32,720 nt of DNA from Sphingobacteriales bacterium (GTDB lineage: Bacteria; Bacteroidota; Bacteroidia; Chitinophagales; Chitinophagaceae): contig JAPLEF010000046.1 of the NCBI GenBank assembly GCA_026391525.1, forward strand, positions 1 to 32,720. Reading direction: 5' to 3'. Positions 8,634 through 16,973 of the stretch are shown one piece after another; within the stretch, counting starts at the first letter, position 1, and every line of letters begins with the position of its first letter. The translations under genes and the position numbers were made by a program. A model generated the notes under the pieces. That model was not told the DNA's origin. It saw only the letters and a program-made list of their open reading frames with translations, and made no database searches.

Positions 8634-9188
8634 TTATTTACCAGCCGACTTACCTGCTTTCCTTCTCAATACTTCACCCACAAACTTAACCCCTTTGCCT
8701 TTGTATGGTTCAGGCTTACGCAGGCTGCGGATTTTAGCACAAACCTGTCCGAGTAATTGCTTATCGTTACTTTCCAGTGTGATTACCGGGTTCTTACCTT
8801 TTTCCTGAGCCGTACTAATTTTCAATTCTTTCGGAATTTCAAAAAGGATGTTGTGCGAATAACCTAAAGAAAGATCGAGGATATTTCCTGTGTTGGCAGC
8901 TTTATAACCCACACCCACCAGTTCAAGTTCTTTCTTAAACCCTTCGGTTACGCCTTTAACCATATTGCTGATCAAAGAACGGTATAAGCCATGCATGGCA
9001 CGATGACGGATCTGATCTGTTGGACGGCCAAACACTACTGTATTGTCTTTAATTTCAACCGTGATATCGCGATCAATAGCTTGCTTCAGTTCCCCTTTAG
9101 GACCTTTAACAGAAACTACATTATCTGCTCCAACGGTTATGGATACACCAGTTGGCATATCTACCGGTTTTTTTCCTATACGACTCAT
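8634..9188 (-). CDS. rplF: 50S ribosomal protein L6 (uL6)
   Basis: Large-subunit protein near the factor-binding site. 184 residues with two repeated L6 domains: MSRIGKKPVDMPTGVSITV at the N terminus and the C-terminal GKNPVITLESNDKQLLGQ followed by RKPEPYKGKGVKF, the classic L6 signature, then a basic tail (RRKAGKSAGK). It follows rpsH after a 120-base gap, the longest in the cluster, which contains a possible pseudoknot. Confidence 0.98.
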   Translation of the reverse strand: MSRIGKKPVDMPTGVSITVGADNVVSVKGPKGELKQAIDRDITVEIKDNTVVFGRPTDQIRHRAMHGLYRSLISNMVKGVTEGFKKELELVGVGYKAANTGNILDLSLGYSHNILFEIPKELKISTAQEKGKNPVITLESNDKQLLGQVCAKIRSLRKPEPYKGKGVKFVGEVLRRKAGKSAGK

Positions 9189-9216
9189 GTGTTTAAATTA
9201 TATTGATTAAAAAATA

Positions 9217-9301
9217 CCGGAAACTTTTGGTTATGTTCAGCTAGGTATAGAAAGCTTAATTCAACCGTTTAGGAAGGATGAAATGTTTCCGGATTTCATC
9301 C
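9217..9301 (-). promoter_or_regulatory. Possible pseudoknot in the rpsH-rplF gap
   Basis: On the transcript, GGATGAAAT pairs perfectly with ATTTCATCC (9 bp; genomic arms 9293-9301 and 9276-9284). The 8-base loop CCGGAAAC is exactly complementary to GTTTCCGG 51 bases further on (9217-9224), which lies 28 bases before the rplF start. A hairpin whose whole loop pairs with downstream sequence is the plan of an H-type or kissing pseudoknot, and could also be a switch between two states. The base pairing is seen directly; a role in controlling rplF or the distal spc genes is inference. Confidence 0.5.
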
Positions 9302-9308
9302 CTTAGAT

Positions 9309-9707
9309 TTAGAATATACTGCAAAGTACTTCTCCGCCTACATTCTGTGCTTTGGCTTCTTTATCAGTCATCACCCCTTTGGAGGTTGAAACGATAGCGA
9401 TGCCCAGGCCATTGCGGATGCGGCGAAACTCTTCTGGTTTTGCATAGGTACGCAAACCCGGGCGGCTGATCCTTTCCAGACTCTGAATTACGGGCAACTT
9501 GGTAGCAGCATCGTATTTCAGGGCGATTTTGATAACGCCTTGTTTATTGTCGTCCTCAAATTTGTATTTAAGGATATATCCTTTTTCATACAAGATTTCG
9601 GTAATACGTTTTTTTAAATTGCTGCCAGGAATCTCAACAATCCTATGATTGGCCATTTGTGCATTACGAATTCTTGTTAGATAATCTGCAATTGGATCAG
9701 TAACCAT
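9309..9707 (-). CDS. rpsH: 30S ribosomal protein S8 (uS8)
   Basis: Primary 16S rRNA-binding protein; in E. coli it also represses the spc operon by binding its own mRNA near rplE. 132 residues: N-terminal TDPIADYLTRIRNAQMANH and C-terminal GLGIAIVSTSKGVMTDKEA plus GGEVLCSIF, both diagnostic for S8. Start is the ATG at 9707. It is bounded by two long gaps (112 and 120 bases), which is unusual for this pair of neighbours. Confidence 0.98.
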   Translation of the reverse strand: MVTDPIADYLTRIRNAQMANHRIVEIPGSNLKKRITEILYEKGYILKYKFEDDNKQGVIKIALKYDAATKLPVIQSLERISRPGLRTYAKPEEFRRIRNGLGIAIVSTSKGVMTDKEAKAQNVGGEVLCSIF

Positions 9708-9819
9708 TGTTATGTTCTGTTAATTGATTTAATAATTTTATTACAATGCGATATCCTCTTCTTTCCACTTTTTCCAAAAATGTTAGGTTCGGGATTAAGT
9801 GTTTAGATTTCCGAAGGTT

Positions 9820-10089
9820 TTACCAACTCGCTTTAGTTACACCTGGAATTTTTCCGGCCAGAGCCATATCCCTGAACATCAAACGGCTTAAACCGAAATG
9901 ACGCATATAACCTCTCGGACGGCCGGTAAGCTGGCACCTGTTTTTCAAACGAACAGGAGATGCATTTTTAGGTAACAGGTCTAATGCGGCATAATTTCCT
10001 TCCGCTTTCAAAACTGCTCTTTTAGCTGCATAACGGGCAACCATTTTTTCCCTTTTAGCCTGCCTGGCTACGATTGATTTTTTTGCCAT
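9820..10089 (-). CDS. rpsN: 30S ribosomal protein S14 (uS14), zinc-free long form
   Basis: Small-subunit head protein. 89 residues, ending in the conserved [20 protein letters not shown] ... [15 protein letters not shown]. The two CxxC zinc pairs of the short S14 form are absent (only one Cys), so this is the long, zinc-independent (C-) type. Three bases separate it from rplE, so the two are likely translationally coupled. Confidence 0.98.
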   Translation of the reverse strand: MAKKSIVARQAKREKMVARYAAKRAVLKAEGNYAALDLLPKNASPVRLKNRCQLTGRPRGYMRHFGLSRLMFRDMALAGKIPGVTKASW

Positions 10090-10092
10090 AAA

Positions 10093-10668
10093 TTAATTTT
10101 CAGATTTTTTCATGTTTTTGAATGGCATTCCGAGTTCTTTCAACAACTCATATGCTTCTTCGTTCGTATTTGCTGTTGTAACGAATGTGATATCCAGTCC
10201 GGTAATCTTATTCACCTTATCGATATCTATTTCAGGGAAAATGATTTGTTCGGTTACCCCTAAAGTATAGTTACCACGGCCATCAAATGCCTTATCGTTG
10301 ATTCCTTTGAAATCGCGCACCCTTGGCAGAGAAACCGATACCAGCCTGTCGAGGAACTCGTACATCTTCACACCGCGCAAGGTAACTCTCGCACCGATCG
10401 GCATGTTCTTACGAAGTTTAAAATTCGAAATATCCTTTTTCGACATGGTAGCTACTGCTTTCTGGCCGGTGATATTGCTCAGTTCATCAATGGCTACATC
10501 AATCAGCTTCTTATCGGTTACGGCACCGTTCACACCACGGTTCAAACAAATCTTGGTGAGGCGTGGAGCCTGCATTACCGTTTTATAACTGAATTTTTTC
10601 ATTAAAGCAGGTACAACATCAGATTTGTACTTAACTGCTAATCTCGGGTTGTTTGTTGTTGTGCTCAT
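10093..10668 (-). CDS. rplE: 50S ribosomal protein L5 (uL5)
   Basis: 5S rRNA-binding protein of the central protuberance. 191 residues with [16 protein letters not shown], the middle motif [15 protein letters not shown] and [22 protein letters not shown], then [21 protein letters not shown], all standard L5 blocks. The start codon overlaps the rplX stop by one base (TAATG), giving translational coupling. The first 12 residues before the core are a little longer than usual. Confidence 0.98.
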   Translation of the reverse strand: MSTTTNNPRLAVKYKSDVVPALMKKFSYKTVMQAPRLTKICLNRGVNGAVTDKKLIDVAIDELSNITGQKAVATMSKKDISNFKLRKNMPIGARVTLRGVKMYEFLDRLVSVSLPRVRDFKGINDKAFDGRGNYTLGVTEQIIFPEIDIDKVNKITGLDITFVTTANTNEEAYELLKELGMPFKNMKKSEN

Positions 10669-11006
10669 TATTTGATTACCTCCCCTGATTTTTTTGCGAT
10701 TCTGATTAATTTTCCGTTTTCCCTGGTTCTTTTTACCTTGGTTGGACCGCCACTTTTAGCATCCCAAAGCATCACATTGCTGATGGCGATCGGGGCTTCA
10801 ATTTTAACGATACCTCCTTTGGTATTCTGGGCCGTTGGTTTGGTATGTTTGGTTACGATGTTAACCCCCTCAACCAATACGCGGCTTTTATCTAAGATCA
10901 CTTCCAACACAATACGTGGCTTCTTAAGGTCTTTATCTTCGCCTGTAATCACTACCACAGCGTCGCCTTTCTTGATGTTGAACTTTGGTTTAAATCTTGT
11001 ATTCAT
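10668..11006 (-). CDS. rplX: 50S ribosomal protein L24 (uL24)
   Basis: Assembly-initiating large-subunit protein with a KOW domain. 112 residues: [20 protein letters not shown] is the KOW motif, followed by [29 protein letters not shown], the typical L24 block. Its stop shares one base with the rplE start. Confidence 0.98.
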   Translation of the reverse strand: MNTRFKPKFNIKKGDAVVVITGEDKDLKKPRIVLEVILDKSRVLVEGVNIVTKHTKPTAQNTKGGIVKIEAPIAISNVMLWDAKSGGPTKVKRTRENGKLIRIAKKSGEVIK

Positions 11007-11020
11007 CTTATTTTATTTTT

Positions 11021-11034
11021 GCTGTATGAACAGC
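11021..11034 (-). other. Small hairpin, rplN-rplX gap
   Basis: Perfect 5-bp stem GCTGT/ACAGC with a 4-base loop, 14 bases upstream of the rplX start codon on the transcript. No U tract follows. Confidence 0.25.
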
Positions 11035-11070
11035 TTGGTCAATGTTATCGTTTAGTTCCCTGATGGAATC

Positions 11071-11439
11071 TTACAAAACTTCAGGAGCCAGGGAAATGAT
11101 TTTCATATAACCCTTATCCCTCAATTCGCGGGCAACGGGCCCGAAAATACGGGTACCTCTTGGTTCGTCGGCGTTGTTAAGCAAAACCACGGCGTTGTCG
11201 TCGAAGCGGATGTATGAACCATCCTTGCGGCGCAGTTTGTTTACCGTACGAACAATTACTGCTTTGCTTACGGTACCTTTTTTGATTCCGCCTGCAGGCA
11301 TGGCATCCTTAACGGTAACCACGATTTTGTCGCCGATCTTCGCATAATCCTGTCCGCTGTTTCCCAGCACACGGATACACAAAACCTCTTTGGCACCACT
11401 GTTATCGGCTACGTTTAATCTGCTCTCTTGCTGTATCAT
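11071..11439 (-). CDS. rplN: 50S ribosomal protein L14 (uL14)
   Basis: Large-subunit protein at the subunit interface that contacts 16S rRNA. 122 residues, the standard length, starting [20 protein letters not shown] and containing [20 protein letters not shown] and the C-terminal [20 protein letters not shown]. Unambiguous. Confidence 0.98.
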   Translation of the reverse strand: MIQQESRLNVADNSGAKEVLCIRVLGNSGQDYAKIGDKIVVTVKDAMPAGGIKKGTVSKAVIVRTVNKLRRKDGSYIRFDDNAVVLLNNADEPRGTRIFGPVARELRDKGYMKIISLAPEVL

Positions 11440-11486
11440 TTTATTTATCTTTTACTCCGGTTTCCCGGCATTTGTCAATTTGATTT

Positions 11487-11511
11487 CGATATTAGCACAA
11501 GGCCAATATCG
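11487..11511 (-). other. Intercistronic hairpin, rpsQ-rplN gap
   Basis: Perfect 7-bp inverted repeat CGATATT/AATATCG around an 11-base spacer. It lies about 48 bases upstream of the rplN start on the transcript and has no U tract. Confidence 0.3.
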
Positions 11512-11525
11512 TATACCCCTAAGCG

Positions 11526-11798
11526 TTATTTCACTTTTTCTACCACTTCCACAAGCCTCCAGCGCTTTGTTTTGCTCAAGGGGCGGCTTTCCATGATTTT
11601 CACGGTATCCCCGATGCTGCACTCATTCTTTTCATCATGAGCATGAAAACTGGTTGTTTTCTTAAGGAACTTTCCATAGAGCGGATGTTTGATCTTCCTT
11701 TCTACTTTCACGGTGATGGTTTTGTCCATTTTATTACTAGACACTACCCCAACCCTGGTTTTCCTTAAATTTCTTTCCACTGTGTTTGTTGCTTCCAT
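11526..11798 (-). CDS. rpsQ: 30S ribosomal protein S17 (uS17)
   Basis: Primary 16S rRNA-binding OB-fold protein. 90 residues: [22 protein letters not shown], then [23 protein letters not shown] and [25 protein letters not shown], all diagnostic for S17. It follows rpmC after 18 bases, the usual S10 cluster order. Confidence 0.98.
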   Translation of the reverse strand: MEATNTVERNLRKTRVGVVSSNKMDKTITVKVERKIKHPLYGKFLKKTTSFHAHDEKNECSIGDTVKIMESRPLSKTKRWRLVEVVEKVK

Positions 11799-11816
11799 CT
11801 TTTTTATTTTATTGGA

Positions 11817-12026
11817 TTAAGCTCCAATTTGAATTTTCCTTAATTGTGTTTTCAAGCGAGCGATATCCCTGCGCAAAGAACGGATGCTTTGTGGGTTATC
11901 GAGTGGCGATAAGGCATGCGTGAAGCTCAGCTTCTTGTAGCGCATCTCATCTTCCTTGATCTTTGCTGTAAGATCCGCTTCACTTAATCCATTCAGGCTT
12001 TGTACGAAATCAGCTTTTTTTGCCAT
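11817..12026 (-). CDS. rpmC: 50S ribosomal protein L29 (uL29)
   Basis: Small coiled-coil protein at the polypeptide exit, where SRP and trigger factor dock. 69 residues, two helices, with LSEADLTAKIKEDEMRYKKLSF and NPQSIRSLRRDIARLKTQLRK, the L29 signature. Start is the ATG at 12026, 36 bases after a strong hairpin in the preceding gap. Confidence 0.97.
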   Translation of the reverse strand: MAKKADFVQSLNGLSEADLTAKIKEDEMRYKKLSFTHALSPLDNPQSIRSLRRDIARLKTQLRKIQIGA

Positions 12027-12061
12027 TGTTATTAATTTGAAATGTTCATTATTTTTTTATG

Positions 12062-12086
12062 GGCTTTACCCTGTGAGGGTTAGGCC
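12062..12086 (-). other. Strong hairpin, rplP-rpmC gap
   Basis: Eleven positions: five contiguous pairs ACCCT/AGGGT closing a 3-base loop, one T/T mismatch, then T-A, one wobble, C-G, G-C and G-C. On the minus strand it is followed by A-rich, not T-rich, sequence, so it is not a terminator. It lies 35 bases upstream of rpmC. Confidence 0.45.
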
Positions 12087-12096
12087 AACTTTAATC

Positions 12097-12519
12097 TTAT
12101 GGCTGTTGATAATCGTGACTGATTACGAATTTGGTCATGATCGGTAATTTTTGCGCAGCCAGTTCGAATGCTTCTTTAGCTACCTGTACCGGAACTCCAT
12201 CTGCTTCAAAAAGGATCCTGCCCGGTTGTACGATAGCTGCCCATCCTTCAGGGTTACCCTTACCTTTACCCATCCTTACCTCTGCAGGTTTAGCGGTAAT
12301 CGGCTTATCGGGGAAAATCCTGATCCATACATTTCCTTCACGTTTCATATGACGAGTCATGGCCTGACGCGCACTTTCAATCTGACGATTTGTTAACCAA
12401 ACACTATCCAGGGCTTTCAAGCCAAAAGTTCCGAAGGCAAGCGTAGCACCACGTTTGGTGTTTCCTTTCATCCTTCCTTTCTGGGTTTTCCTGTGTTTGC
12501 TTCTTTTCGGTTGTAACAT
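12097..12519 (-). CDS. rplP: 50S ribosomal protein L16 (uL16)
   Basis: Late-assembling large-subunit protein that helps place A-site tRNA. 140 residues: [19 protein letters not shown], then RKNR-like [29 protein letters not shown], the loop [13 protein letters not shown] and [11 protein letters not shown]. In E. coli the arginine of this VRMGKGKG loop is hydroxylated; the residue is present here. Assignment is certain. Confidence 0.98.
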   Translation of the reverse strand: MLQPKRSKHRKTQKGRMKGNTKRGATLAFGTFGLKALDSVWLTNRQIESARQAMTRHMKREGNVWIRIFPDKPITAKPAEVRMGKGKGNPEGWAAIVQPGRILFEADGVPVQVAKEAFELAAQKLPIMTKFVISHDYQQP

Positions 12520-12590
12520 GTTATTACAGTTATAAAGTGTTGGGCTTTTGCATGGTTTGTGCTAAACCCTTAAACATTTTTTTTTCGGAA

Positions 12591-13406
12591 TTATCTTCTT
12601 CCACCGCCGCCACGGTTATCGCCACCACGTCCGGCTCCGCCGCCACCTCTGCGATCACCACCGCCTCTTCTATCGTCTCCACCACGGCGATCATCCCTGC
12701 GATCGAATCCACCTGCCGGGCGTTCTGCTCCGTCGTTTTTGCCACCGGCAATCACATTAGGATTCAGATCACGTTTACCCAAAACTTCACCTTTACAGAT
12801 CCAAACTTTGATTCCGATTTTACCATAAACGGTAAGTGCGAAAACACTGGCGTAATCAATATCCATACGCAGGGTATGCAACGGTGTTCTACCTTGTTTG
12901 ATTTCTTCGCTACGGGCAATTTCTGCACCACCCAAACGGCCGCCTACTTTCACTTTGATTCCTTCAGCACCCATACGGAGCGCAGAAGCTATCGACATTT
13001 TAATAGCACGCTTGTAATTGATCCTGTTTTCCAACTGGCGTGCAATGGTATCAGCAACGATATTGGCATCCAGTTCAGGACGGCGTATTTCAAGAATATT
13101 GATCTGAACATCTTCTTTACCGCATAATTTTTTCAACTCCTCTTTGATACGGTCTACCTCTCCACCACCTTTACCGATAATGATTCCCGGTTTAGATGTG
13201 TGTATGGTAACAATCAGCTTATTGAGGGTGCGCTCAATTACGATTTTGGCAATCCCTCCTTTATTGATACGTGCATTCAGATAATTCCTGATCTTATCGT
13301 CTTCAATCAGCTTGTTGGCATAGTCCTTTTTGTGAGCATACCAGTTGCTGTCCCATCCACGGATGATTCCCAACCTTGCACCTATCGGATTTGTTTTCTG
13401 ACCCAT
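12591..13406 (-). CDS. rpsC: 30S ribosomal protein S3 (uS3) with C-terminal Arg/Gly tail
   Basis: Small-subunit protein at the mRNA entry tunnel with helicase activity. Residues 1-225 are a standard S3: [14 protein letters not shown] start, type II KH domain with [12 protein letters not shown] (74-85), and the C-terminal domain ending [17 protein letters not shown]. From about residue 226 to 271 follows a low-complexity tail of Arg, Gly and Asp with repeated DRRGG units, about 46 residues with no equivalent in E. coli S3 (233 residues). The DNA of the tail (12594-12731) is markedly more GC-rich than its surroundings. The tail resembles eukaryotic RGG RNA-binding segments in composition; any function is inference. 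Confidence 0.98.
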   Translation of the reverse strand: MGQKTNPIGARLGIIRGWDSNWYAHKKDYANKLIEDDKIRNYLNARINKGGIAKIVIERTLNKLIVTIHTSKPGIIIGKGGGEVDRIKEELKKLCGKEDVQINILEIRRPELDANIVADTIARQLENRINYKRAIKMSIASALRMGAEGIKVKVGGRLGGAEIARSEEIKQGRTPLHTLRMDIDYASVFALTVYGKIGIKVWICKGEVLGKRDLNPNVIAGGKNDGAERPAGGFDRRDDRRGGDDRRGGGDRRGGGGAGRGGDNRGGGGRR

Positions 13407-13439
13407 ATTCGGTTTTTAAAAAATTAGTATTGTTTGGTA

Positions 13440-13889
13440 TTAATCGTTTTTGGTTGTTTTAGTTTTCTTAGGTGCCGCAACTTTTTTAGGCTTAGGCGCT
13501 TCTACAATTGCTTCTGCAACTGCTTCTTCGATGATAACTTTGTCCATAGCTCCATGAGGAGCATCAACAATAACAGTTACATGGTTGCTGCGTTTGCGAA
13601 CACGGTATCCCCGACCTTGTGGCGCAGGGCGCATGCGTTTGATAACACGGGCACCATCTACAAAAATTGTTTTCACTACCAGACTAGCCTCATCAGCTCC
13701 TTCATTTTTTTGCTTCCAGTTGCTGATGGCAGATACAACCAGTTTACGAAGTGGAACGGCAGGATGTTTTGGATTGTGTTCCAAAATAGCCAGCGCCTTT
13801 TCTACTTTCATGCCACGGATAAGGTCGGCAAGCAAACGCATTTTGCGAGGCGAAGTGGGATAATTATTCAATTTTGCTACTGCTTCCAT
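13440..13889 (-). CDS. rplV: 50S ribosomal protein L22 (uL22) with C-terminal extension
   Basis: Large-subunit protein lining the nascent-chain exit tunnel. The core, residues 1-110, is typical: [19 protein letters not shown], then the beta-hairpin loop [25 protein letters not shown], the macrolide-resistance region in other bacteria, and SNHVTVIVD. After it come about 39 extra residues, first acidic ([12 protein letters not shown]), then Ala/Pro/Lys/Thr-rich ([17 protein letters not shown]). The extension is likely disordered and on the ribosome surface. Confidence 0.98.
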   Translation of the reverse strand: MEAVAKLNNYPTSPRKMRLLADLIRGMKVEKALAILEHNPKHPAVPLRKLVVSAISNWKQKNEGADEASLVVKTIFVDGARVIKRMRPAPQGRGYRVRKRSNHVTVIVDAPHGAMDKVIIEEAVAEAIVEAPKPKKVAAPKKTKTTKND

Positions 13890-13952
13890 GATTCTTTTTT
13901 TGTGGGTTTAAAGTTTGGGTTTTAGTTTGAGCTATTGCCTTTGCTTTAATCC

Positions 13953-14225
13953 TTATGATATCTTTTTACTTGAATGTCCTTTAAAATTCCGGGTTGGTGC
14001 AAATTCTCCGAGTTTATGGCCAACCATGAATTCGGTTACATACACAGGGATAAACTTGTTTCCGTTGTGCACTGCGAAGGTTTGTCCAACGAAATCCGGC
14101 GTAATCGTACTCCTGCGACTCCAGGTTTTGATCACCCCTTTTTTTGATTTACCTTCCACCATAGCCATCACTTTTGTTTCCAACTTTGATTCTACGTAAG
14201 GTCCTTTTTTTAACGAACGAGCCAT
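13953..14225 (-). CDS. rpsS: 30S ribosomal protein S19 (uS19)
   Basis: Small-subunit head protein near the A- and P-site tRNAs. 90 residues: [15 protein letters not shown], then [31 protein letters not shown] and [18 protein letters not shown], the diagnostic S19 end. It lies between rplB and rplV as expected. Confidence 0.98.
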   Translation of the reverse strand: MARSLKKGPYVESKLETKVMAMVEGKSKKGVIKTWSRRSTITPDFVGQTFAVHNGNKFIPVYVTEFMVGHKLGEFAPTRNFKGHSSKKIS

Positions 14226-14247
14226 GTTTTATTTTTTTTGTTGATTC

Positions 14248-14259
14248 TCCCTTTCGGGA
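14248..14259 (-). other. Small GNRA-capped hairpin, rplB-rpsS gap
   Basis: On the transcript, TCCC-GAAA-GGGA: a 4-bp stem closed by a GAAA tetraloop, 22 bases upstream of rpsS. GNRA loops are stable and are common protein or RNA docking sites, but four pairs are weak support. Confidence 0.25.
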
Positions 14260-14308
14260 TATTTTAACAAGTGAATATTGATATGATTACCGGTTTTCCC
14301 GGGTTCAT

Positions 14309-15151
14309 TTATTTGTTAGGTAATTTCTTACCGTTGCGACGCTGAATGATCATTTTGCTTGATCCTTTTCCCACTTTACGGGTAATCTGACCTTTTGCAT
14401 ATTTACCTTTACGGCTGCGCGGGTGACCACCTGATGCCCTACCTTCACCACCACCCATCGGGTGATCTACCGGGTTCATGGCTACAGCCCTGGTACGTGG
14501 ACGAATTCCTTTCCACCTGTTGCGACCGGCTTTACCCATGCTTTCCAAATTATGATCGCTATTGCTGGTAACCCCAACCGTTGCATAACAATTGATGAGC
14601 ACTTTGCGCAATTCGCCACTTGGCATTTTGATTACCGCATATTTGGTTTCCTTATTGGTAAGTTGTGCAGAAGTTCCTGCGCTGCGAACCAATATACCTC
14701 CCTGACCGGGCTGCATTTCAATATTGTGTACGTTGGTACCCAAAGGCATGTTTTTCAACATCAGGGCGTTACCGAGTTCAGGAACCGCATTGTCGCCACT
14801 GATAACGGTTTGGCCTACCTGTAAACCCTGTGGTGCAAGGATGTAACGCTTCTCACCATCAGCATAAGCCAGCAAAGCGATAAAAGCGGTGCGGTTTGGA
14901 TCGTACTCGATGGTTTTTACCGTAGCGGGAATATCTTTTTTATCACGCTTGAAATCTACCAAACGATACATGGTTTTATTACCACCACCCATGTAACGCA
15001 TCGACCTCCTGCCCTGAGCATTACGGCCTGCGGTATTCTTTTGCTTTTCGAGCAACGACTTTTCAGGAATGTTGGTGGTTACTTCTGCGTATGCATTACC
15101 AATCCTCCAACGGGTTCCTGCTGTGATTGCTTTGTATTTTCTAAGTGCCAT
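14309..15151 (-). CDS. rplB: 50S ribosomal protein L2 (uL2)
   Basis: Large-subunit protein close to the peptidyl-transferase centre and required for subunit joining. 280 residues, with [24 protein letters not shown] in the N-terminal OB fold, [17 protein letters not shown] in the middle and the C-terminal [14 protein letters not shown] motif containing the conserved functional histidine. The GGG-Asn-Lys here is GGG-His-Lys in many other bacteria; the rest is canonical. Confidence 0.98.
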   Translation of the reverse strand: MALRKYKAITAGTRWRIGNAYAEVTTNIPEKSLLEKQKNTAGRNAQGRRSMRYMGGGNKTMYRLVDFKRDKKDIPATVKTIEYDPNRTAFIALLAYADGEKRYILAPQGLQVGQTVISGDNAVPELGNALMLKNMPLGTNVHNIEMQPGQGGILVRSAGTSAQLTNKETKYAVIKMPSGELRKVLINCYATVGVTSNSDHNLESMGKAGRNRWKGIRPRTRAVAMNPVDHPMGGGEGRASGGHPRSRKGKYAKGQITRKVGKGSSKMIIQRRNGKKLPNK

Positions 15152-15210
15152 GAGTAAACTCTTTTATATTGTCAAAACTTTGCGGTGCTGACCACCATTC
15201 ATTAATTTTT

Positions 15211-15516
15211 TTAAACTGTTTCGCTTCCGTATAGGTCGATAGTTTCGCCTTCAGCTACGGTTACAAGCGCTTTCTTCTTTGCGGGCTTGCGGCCTACAAT
15301 GAAACCCGCTTTGGTATATTTCGCTTTCAGTTTTGAAGGCATCACCAAAGTATTCACTTCTTCAACCTGTACACCATAAAACAGTTCCACTGCTTTTTTA
15401 ATTTCCAGTTTGTTGGCTTTGCGATCTACCACGAAAGTGTAGCGGCGCATTTTTTCTGATTGCTTGTTGGCTTTCTCAGATAAAATCGGCTTTATTAAAA
15501 CATCAGACAGTTTCAT
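15211..15516 (-). CDS. rplW: 50S ribosomal protein L23 (uL23)
   Basis: Exit-tunnel protein that is the docking site for trigger factor and SRP. 101 residues, starting MKLSDVLIKPILSEKANKQSE and containing RYTFVVDRKANKLEIKKAVE, the family core; the trigger-factor contact in the loop (ELFYGVQVEEVNTL) is present. Ends with an acidic tail (GETIDLYGSETV). Confidence 0.97.
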   Translation of the reverse strand: MKLSDVLIKPILSEKANKQSEKMRRYTFVVDRKANKLEIKKAVELFYGVQVEEVNTLVMPSKLKAKYTKAGFIVGRKPAKKKALVTVAEGETIDLYGSETV

Positions 15517-15569
15517 GTCGTTTCTTTTTGTATTAGTTAAATAACTTCCTTCGGCCTAATTATGATGGA

Positions 15570-16196
15570 TTAAGCTTCAGCTTCTGAAAACAATTTAGCA
15601 GCACTTTCCAACAACACCAGCACATTAGCATCCAGGATATCGTAAGTGTTCATATCACTGAGCAGGGTACCATTCACACCCTGAACATTGCGCAAGCTGA
15701 GGTACATATTATTATTGTACTCAGGAATCACGAACAACGCTTTTTTGTTACCGATGTTGAGGCTTTTTAGCATACCGGCAAAAGTTTTGGTTTTAGGCGC
15801 ATCCATCACCACATCTTCTAACACTACGATAGCATTTGCTTTCGCTTTGTGAGCAAGTGCACTCATCTTTGCCAGATCTTTCACCTTACGGTTAAGTTTG
15901 ATATCGTATTTATGTGGCTTTGGCCCGAATATGGTGCCACCACCTTTATACAACGGGTTACGGAGGTTACCTTTACGGGCACCACCGGTACCTTTTTGCT
16001 TGTGCAATTTCTTGGAAGAACCATGAACTTCCATACGGGTTTTCACCTTGTGCGTGCCCTGACGCTGTGCGCCCTGATATTGTTTTACCGCGAGGTAAAT
16101 CACGTGATCATTAGGCTCGATGCCGAAAATCTCTTCCGGCAGTTCAATCGACCTTCCTGTTTTCTCGCCCTTCGTATTGATGATGTCTACTTGCAT
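15570..16196 (-). CDS. rplD: 50S ribosomal protein L4 (uL4)
   Basis: Large-subunit protein whose extended loop lines the exit tunnel; in E. coli it also represses its own S10 operon. 208 residues with the loop GAQRQGTHKVKTRMEVHGSSKK, KQKGTGGARKGNLRNPLYKGGG and GPKPHKYDIKLNRKVK, and a Rossmann-like C-terminal part. Whether it regulates this operon cannot be read here, but hairpins in the rpsJ-rplC gap would be places to look. Confidence 0.98.
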   Translation of the reverse strand: MQVDIINTKGEKTGRSIELPEEIFGIEPNDHVIYLAVKQYQGAQRQGTHKVKTRMEVHGSSKKLHKQKGTGGARKGNLRNPLYKGGGTIFGPKPHKYDIKLNRKVKDLAKMSALAHKAKANAIVVLEDVVMDAPKTKTFAGMLKSLNIGNKKALFVIPEYNNNMYLSLRNVQGVNGTLLSDMNTYDILDANVLVLLESAAKLFSEAEA

Positions 16197-16236
16197 TGTG
16201 TTATTTTTTTAAACGCTGATAAAAAATGGCGTTTGC

Positions 16237-16854
16237 TTATTTCTGAATTAAAACGATAGAACCGTTATGTCCTGGAACCGATCCGCTCACAAGAATGTAA
16301 TTCTTATCAGCAAAAATTTTCACCACTTTCAGGCCCTTCATTTTCACACGGTCGCCACCCATACGTCCACCCATTCGCATTCCTTTGAATACACGGCTGG
16401 CATCAGATGAGTTACCGATAGAACCCGGAGCACGTTGACGATCGTGCTGACCGTGGCTTTGCTCACCTACCCCGCTAAAGCCATGGCGTTTTACCACACC
16501 CTGAAAACCCTTACCTTTTGTAGTGCCTACAACGGCAACATCATCGCCTTCGGTAAAAATGTCTACTGTGATGGTTTCACCAACATTCTTTTCAATTTCG
16601 CTATCGCGTATTTCCTGAGTGAATCTTTTAGGTGCTGTGTTCGCCTTTGCATAGTGGCCGATTTCAGCTTTGGTGGAGTGCTTCTCTTTCTTGTCGCCAA
16701 AAGCGATCTGGAGGGAATTGTAACCGTCTGTTTCAACGGTTTTCTTTTGCGTTACGATACATGGACCGGCCTCAATGATAGTAACGGCAGTTTGCTTACC
16801 GGTACTGTCGAAGATGCTGGTCATGCCAACTTTCTTTCCAATAATACTTTTCAT
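16237..16854 (-). CDS. rplC: 50S ribosomal protein L3 (uL3)
   Basis: Early-assembling large-subunit protein whose central extension reaches the peptidyl-transferase centre. 205 residues: IIGKKVGMTSIFDSTGKQTAVT, then KGKGFQGVVKRHGF and RAPGSIGNSSDASRVFKGMRMGGRMG. The residue after GSIG is Asn; in E. coli it is the Gln methylated by PrmB, so that modification is probably absent. Length is typical. Confidence 0.98.
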   Translation of the reverse strand: MKSIIGKKVGMTSIFDSTGKQTAVTIIEAGPCIVTQKKTVETDGYNSLQIAFGDKKEKHSTKAEIGHYAKANTAPKRFTQEIRDSEIEKNVGETITVDIFTEGDDVAVVGTTKGKGFQGVVKRHGFSGVGEQSHGQHDRQRAPGSIGNSSDASRVFKGMRMGGRMGGDRVKMKGLKVVKIFADKNYILVSGSVPGHNGSIVLIQK

Positions 16855-16876
16855 TGTATCTGATTTATACCCAGCG

Positions 16877-16897
16877 GTCTCTCCGTTGAGGCGAGAC
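16877..16897 (-). other. Hairpin 1 in the rpsJ-rplC gap
   Basis: Arms GTCTC-t-CC and GG-c-GAGAC (16877-16884 and 16890-16897) give seven pairs with one mismatch and a 5-base loop. It ends 22 bases upstream of the rplC start. No U tract follows. Confidence 0.4.
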
Positions 16898-16938
16898 TTA
16901 GGCGTTCATATTTTTCCTTTATAAGATCTTGGCTTGTG

Positions 16939-16969
16939 CCTTTCCCCGCCCCGCTAACGGGAGGGAAGG
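16939..16969 (-). other. GC-rich hairpin 2 in the rpsJ-rplC gap
   Basis: CCTT/AAGG and CCC/GGG outer pairs, a small internal loop, then four more G-C pairs around a 4-base loop. It begins five bases after the rpsJ stop codon. On the minus strand no U run follows, so a processing or stability element is likelier than a terminator. Confidence 0.45.
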
Positions 16970-16973
16970 TTCA

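Noticed and set aside
12537-13127. Long open frame antisense to rpsC
   Set aside because: Shadow of the conserved S3 gene; the composition is the complement of its codons, including the GC-rich tail, and no family is recognisable.
16211-16234. Inverted repeat AAACGC/GCGTTT in the rplD-rplC gap as a terminator
   Set aside because: On the transcribed minus strand the hairpin is followed by As, not Ts, and it lies inside the operon; the 12-base AT loop makes it weak.
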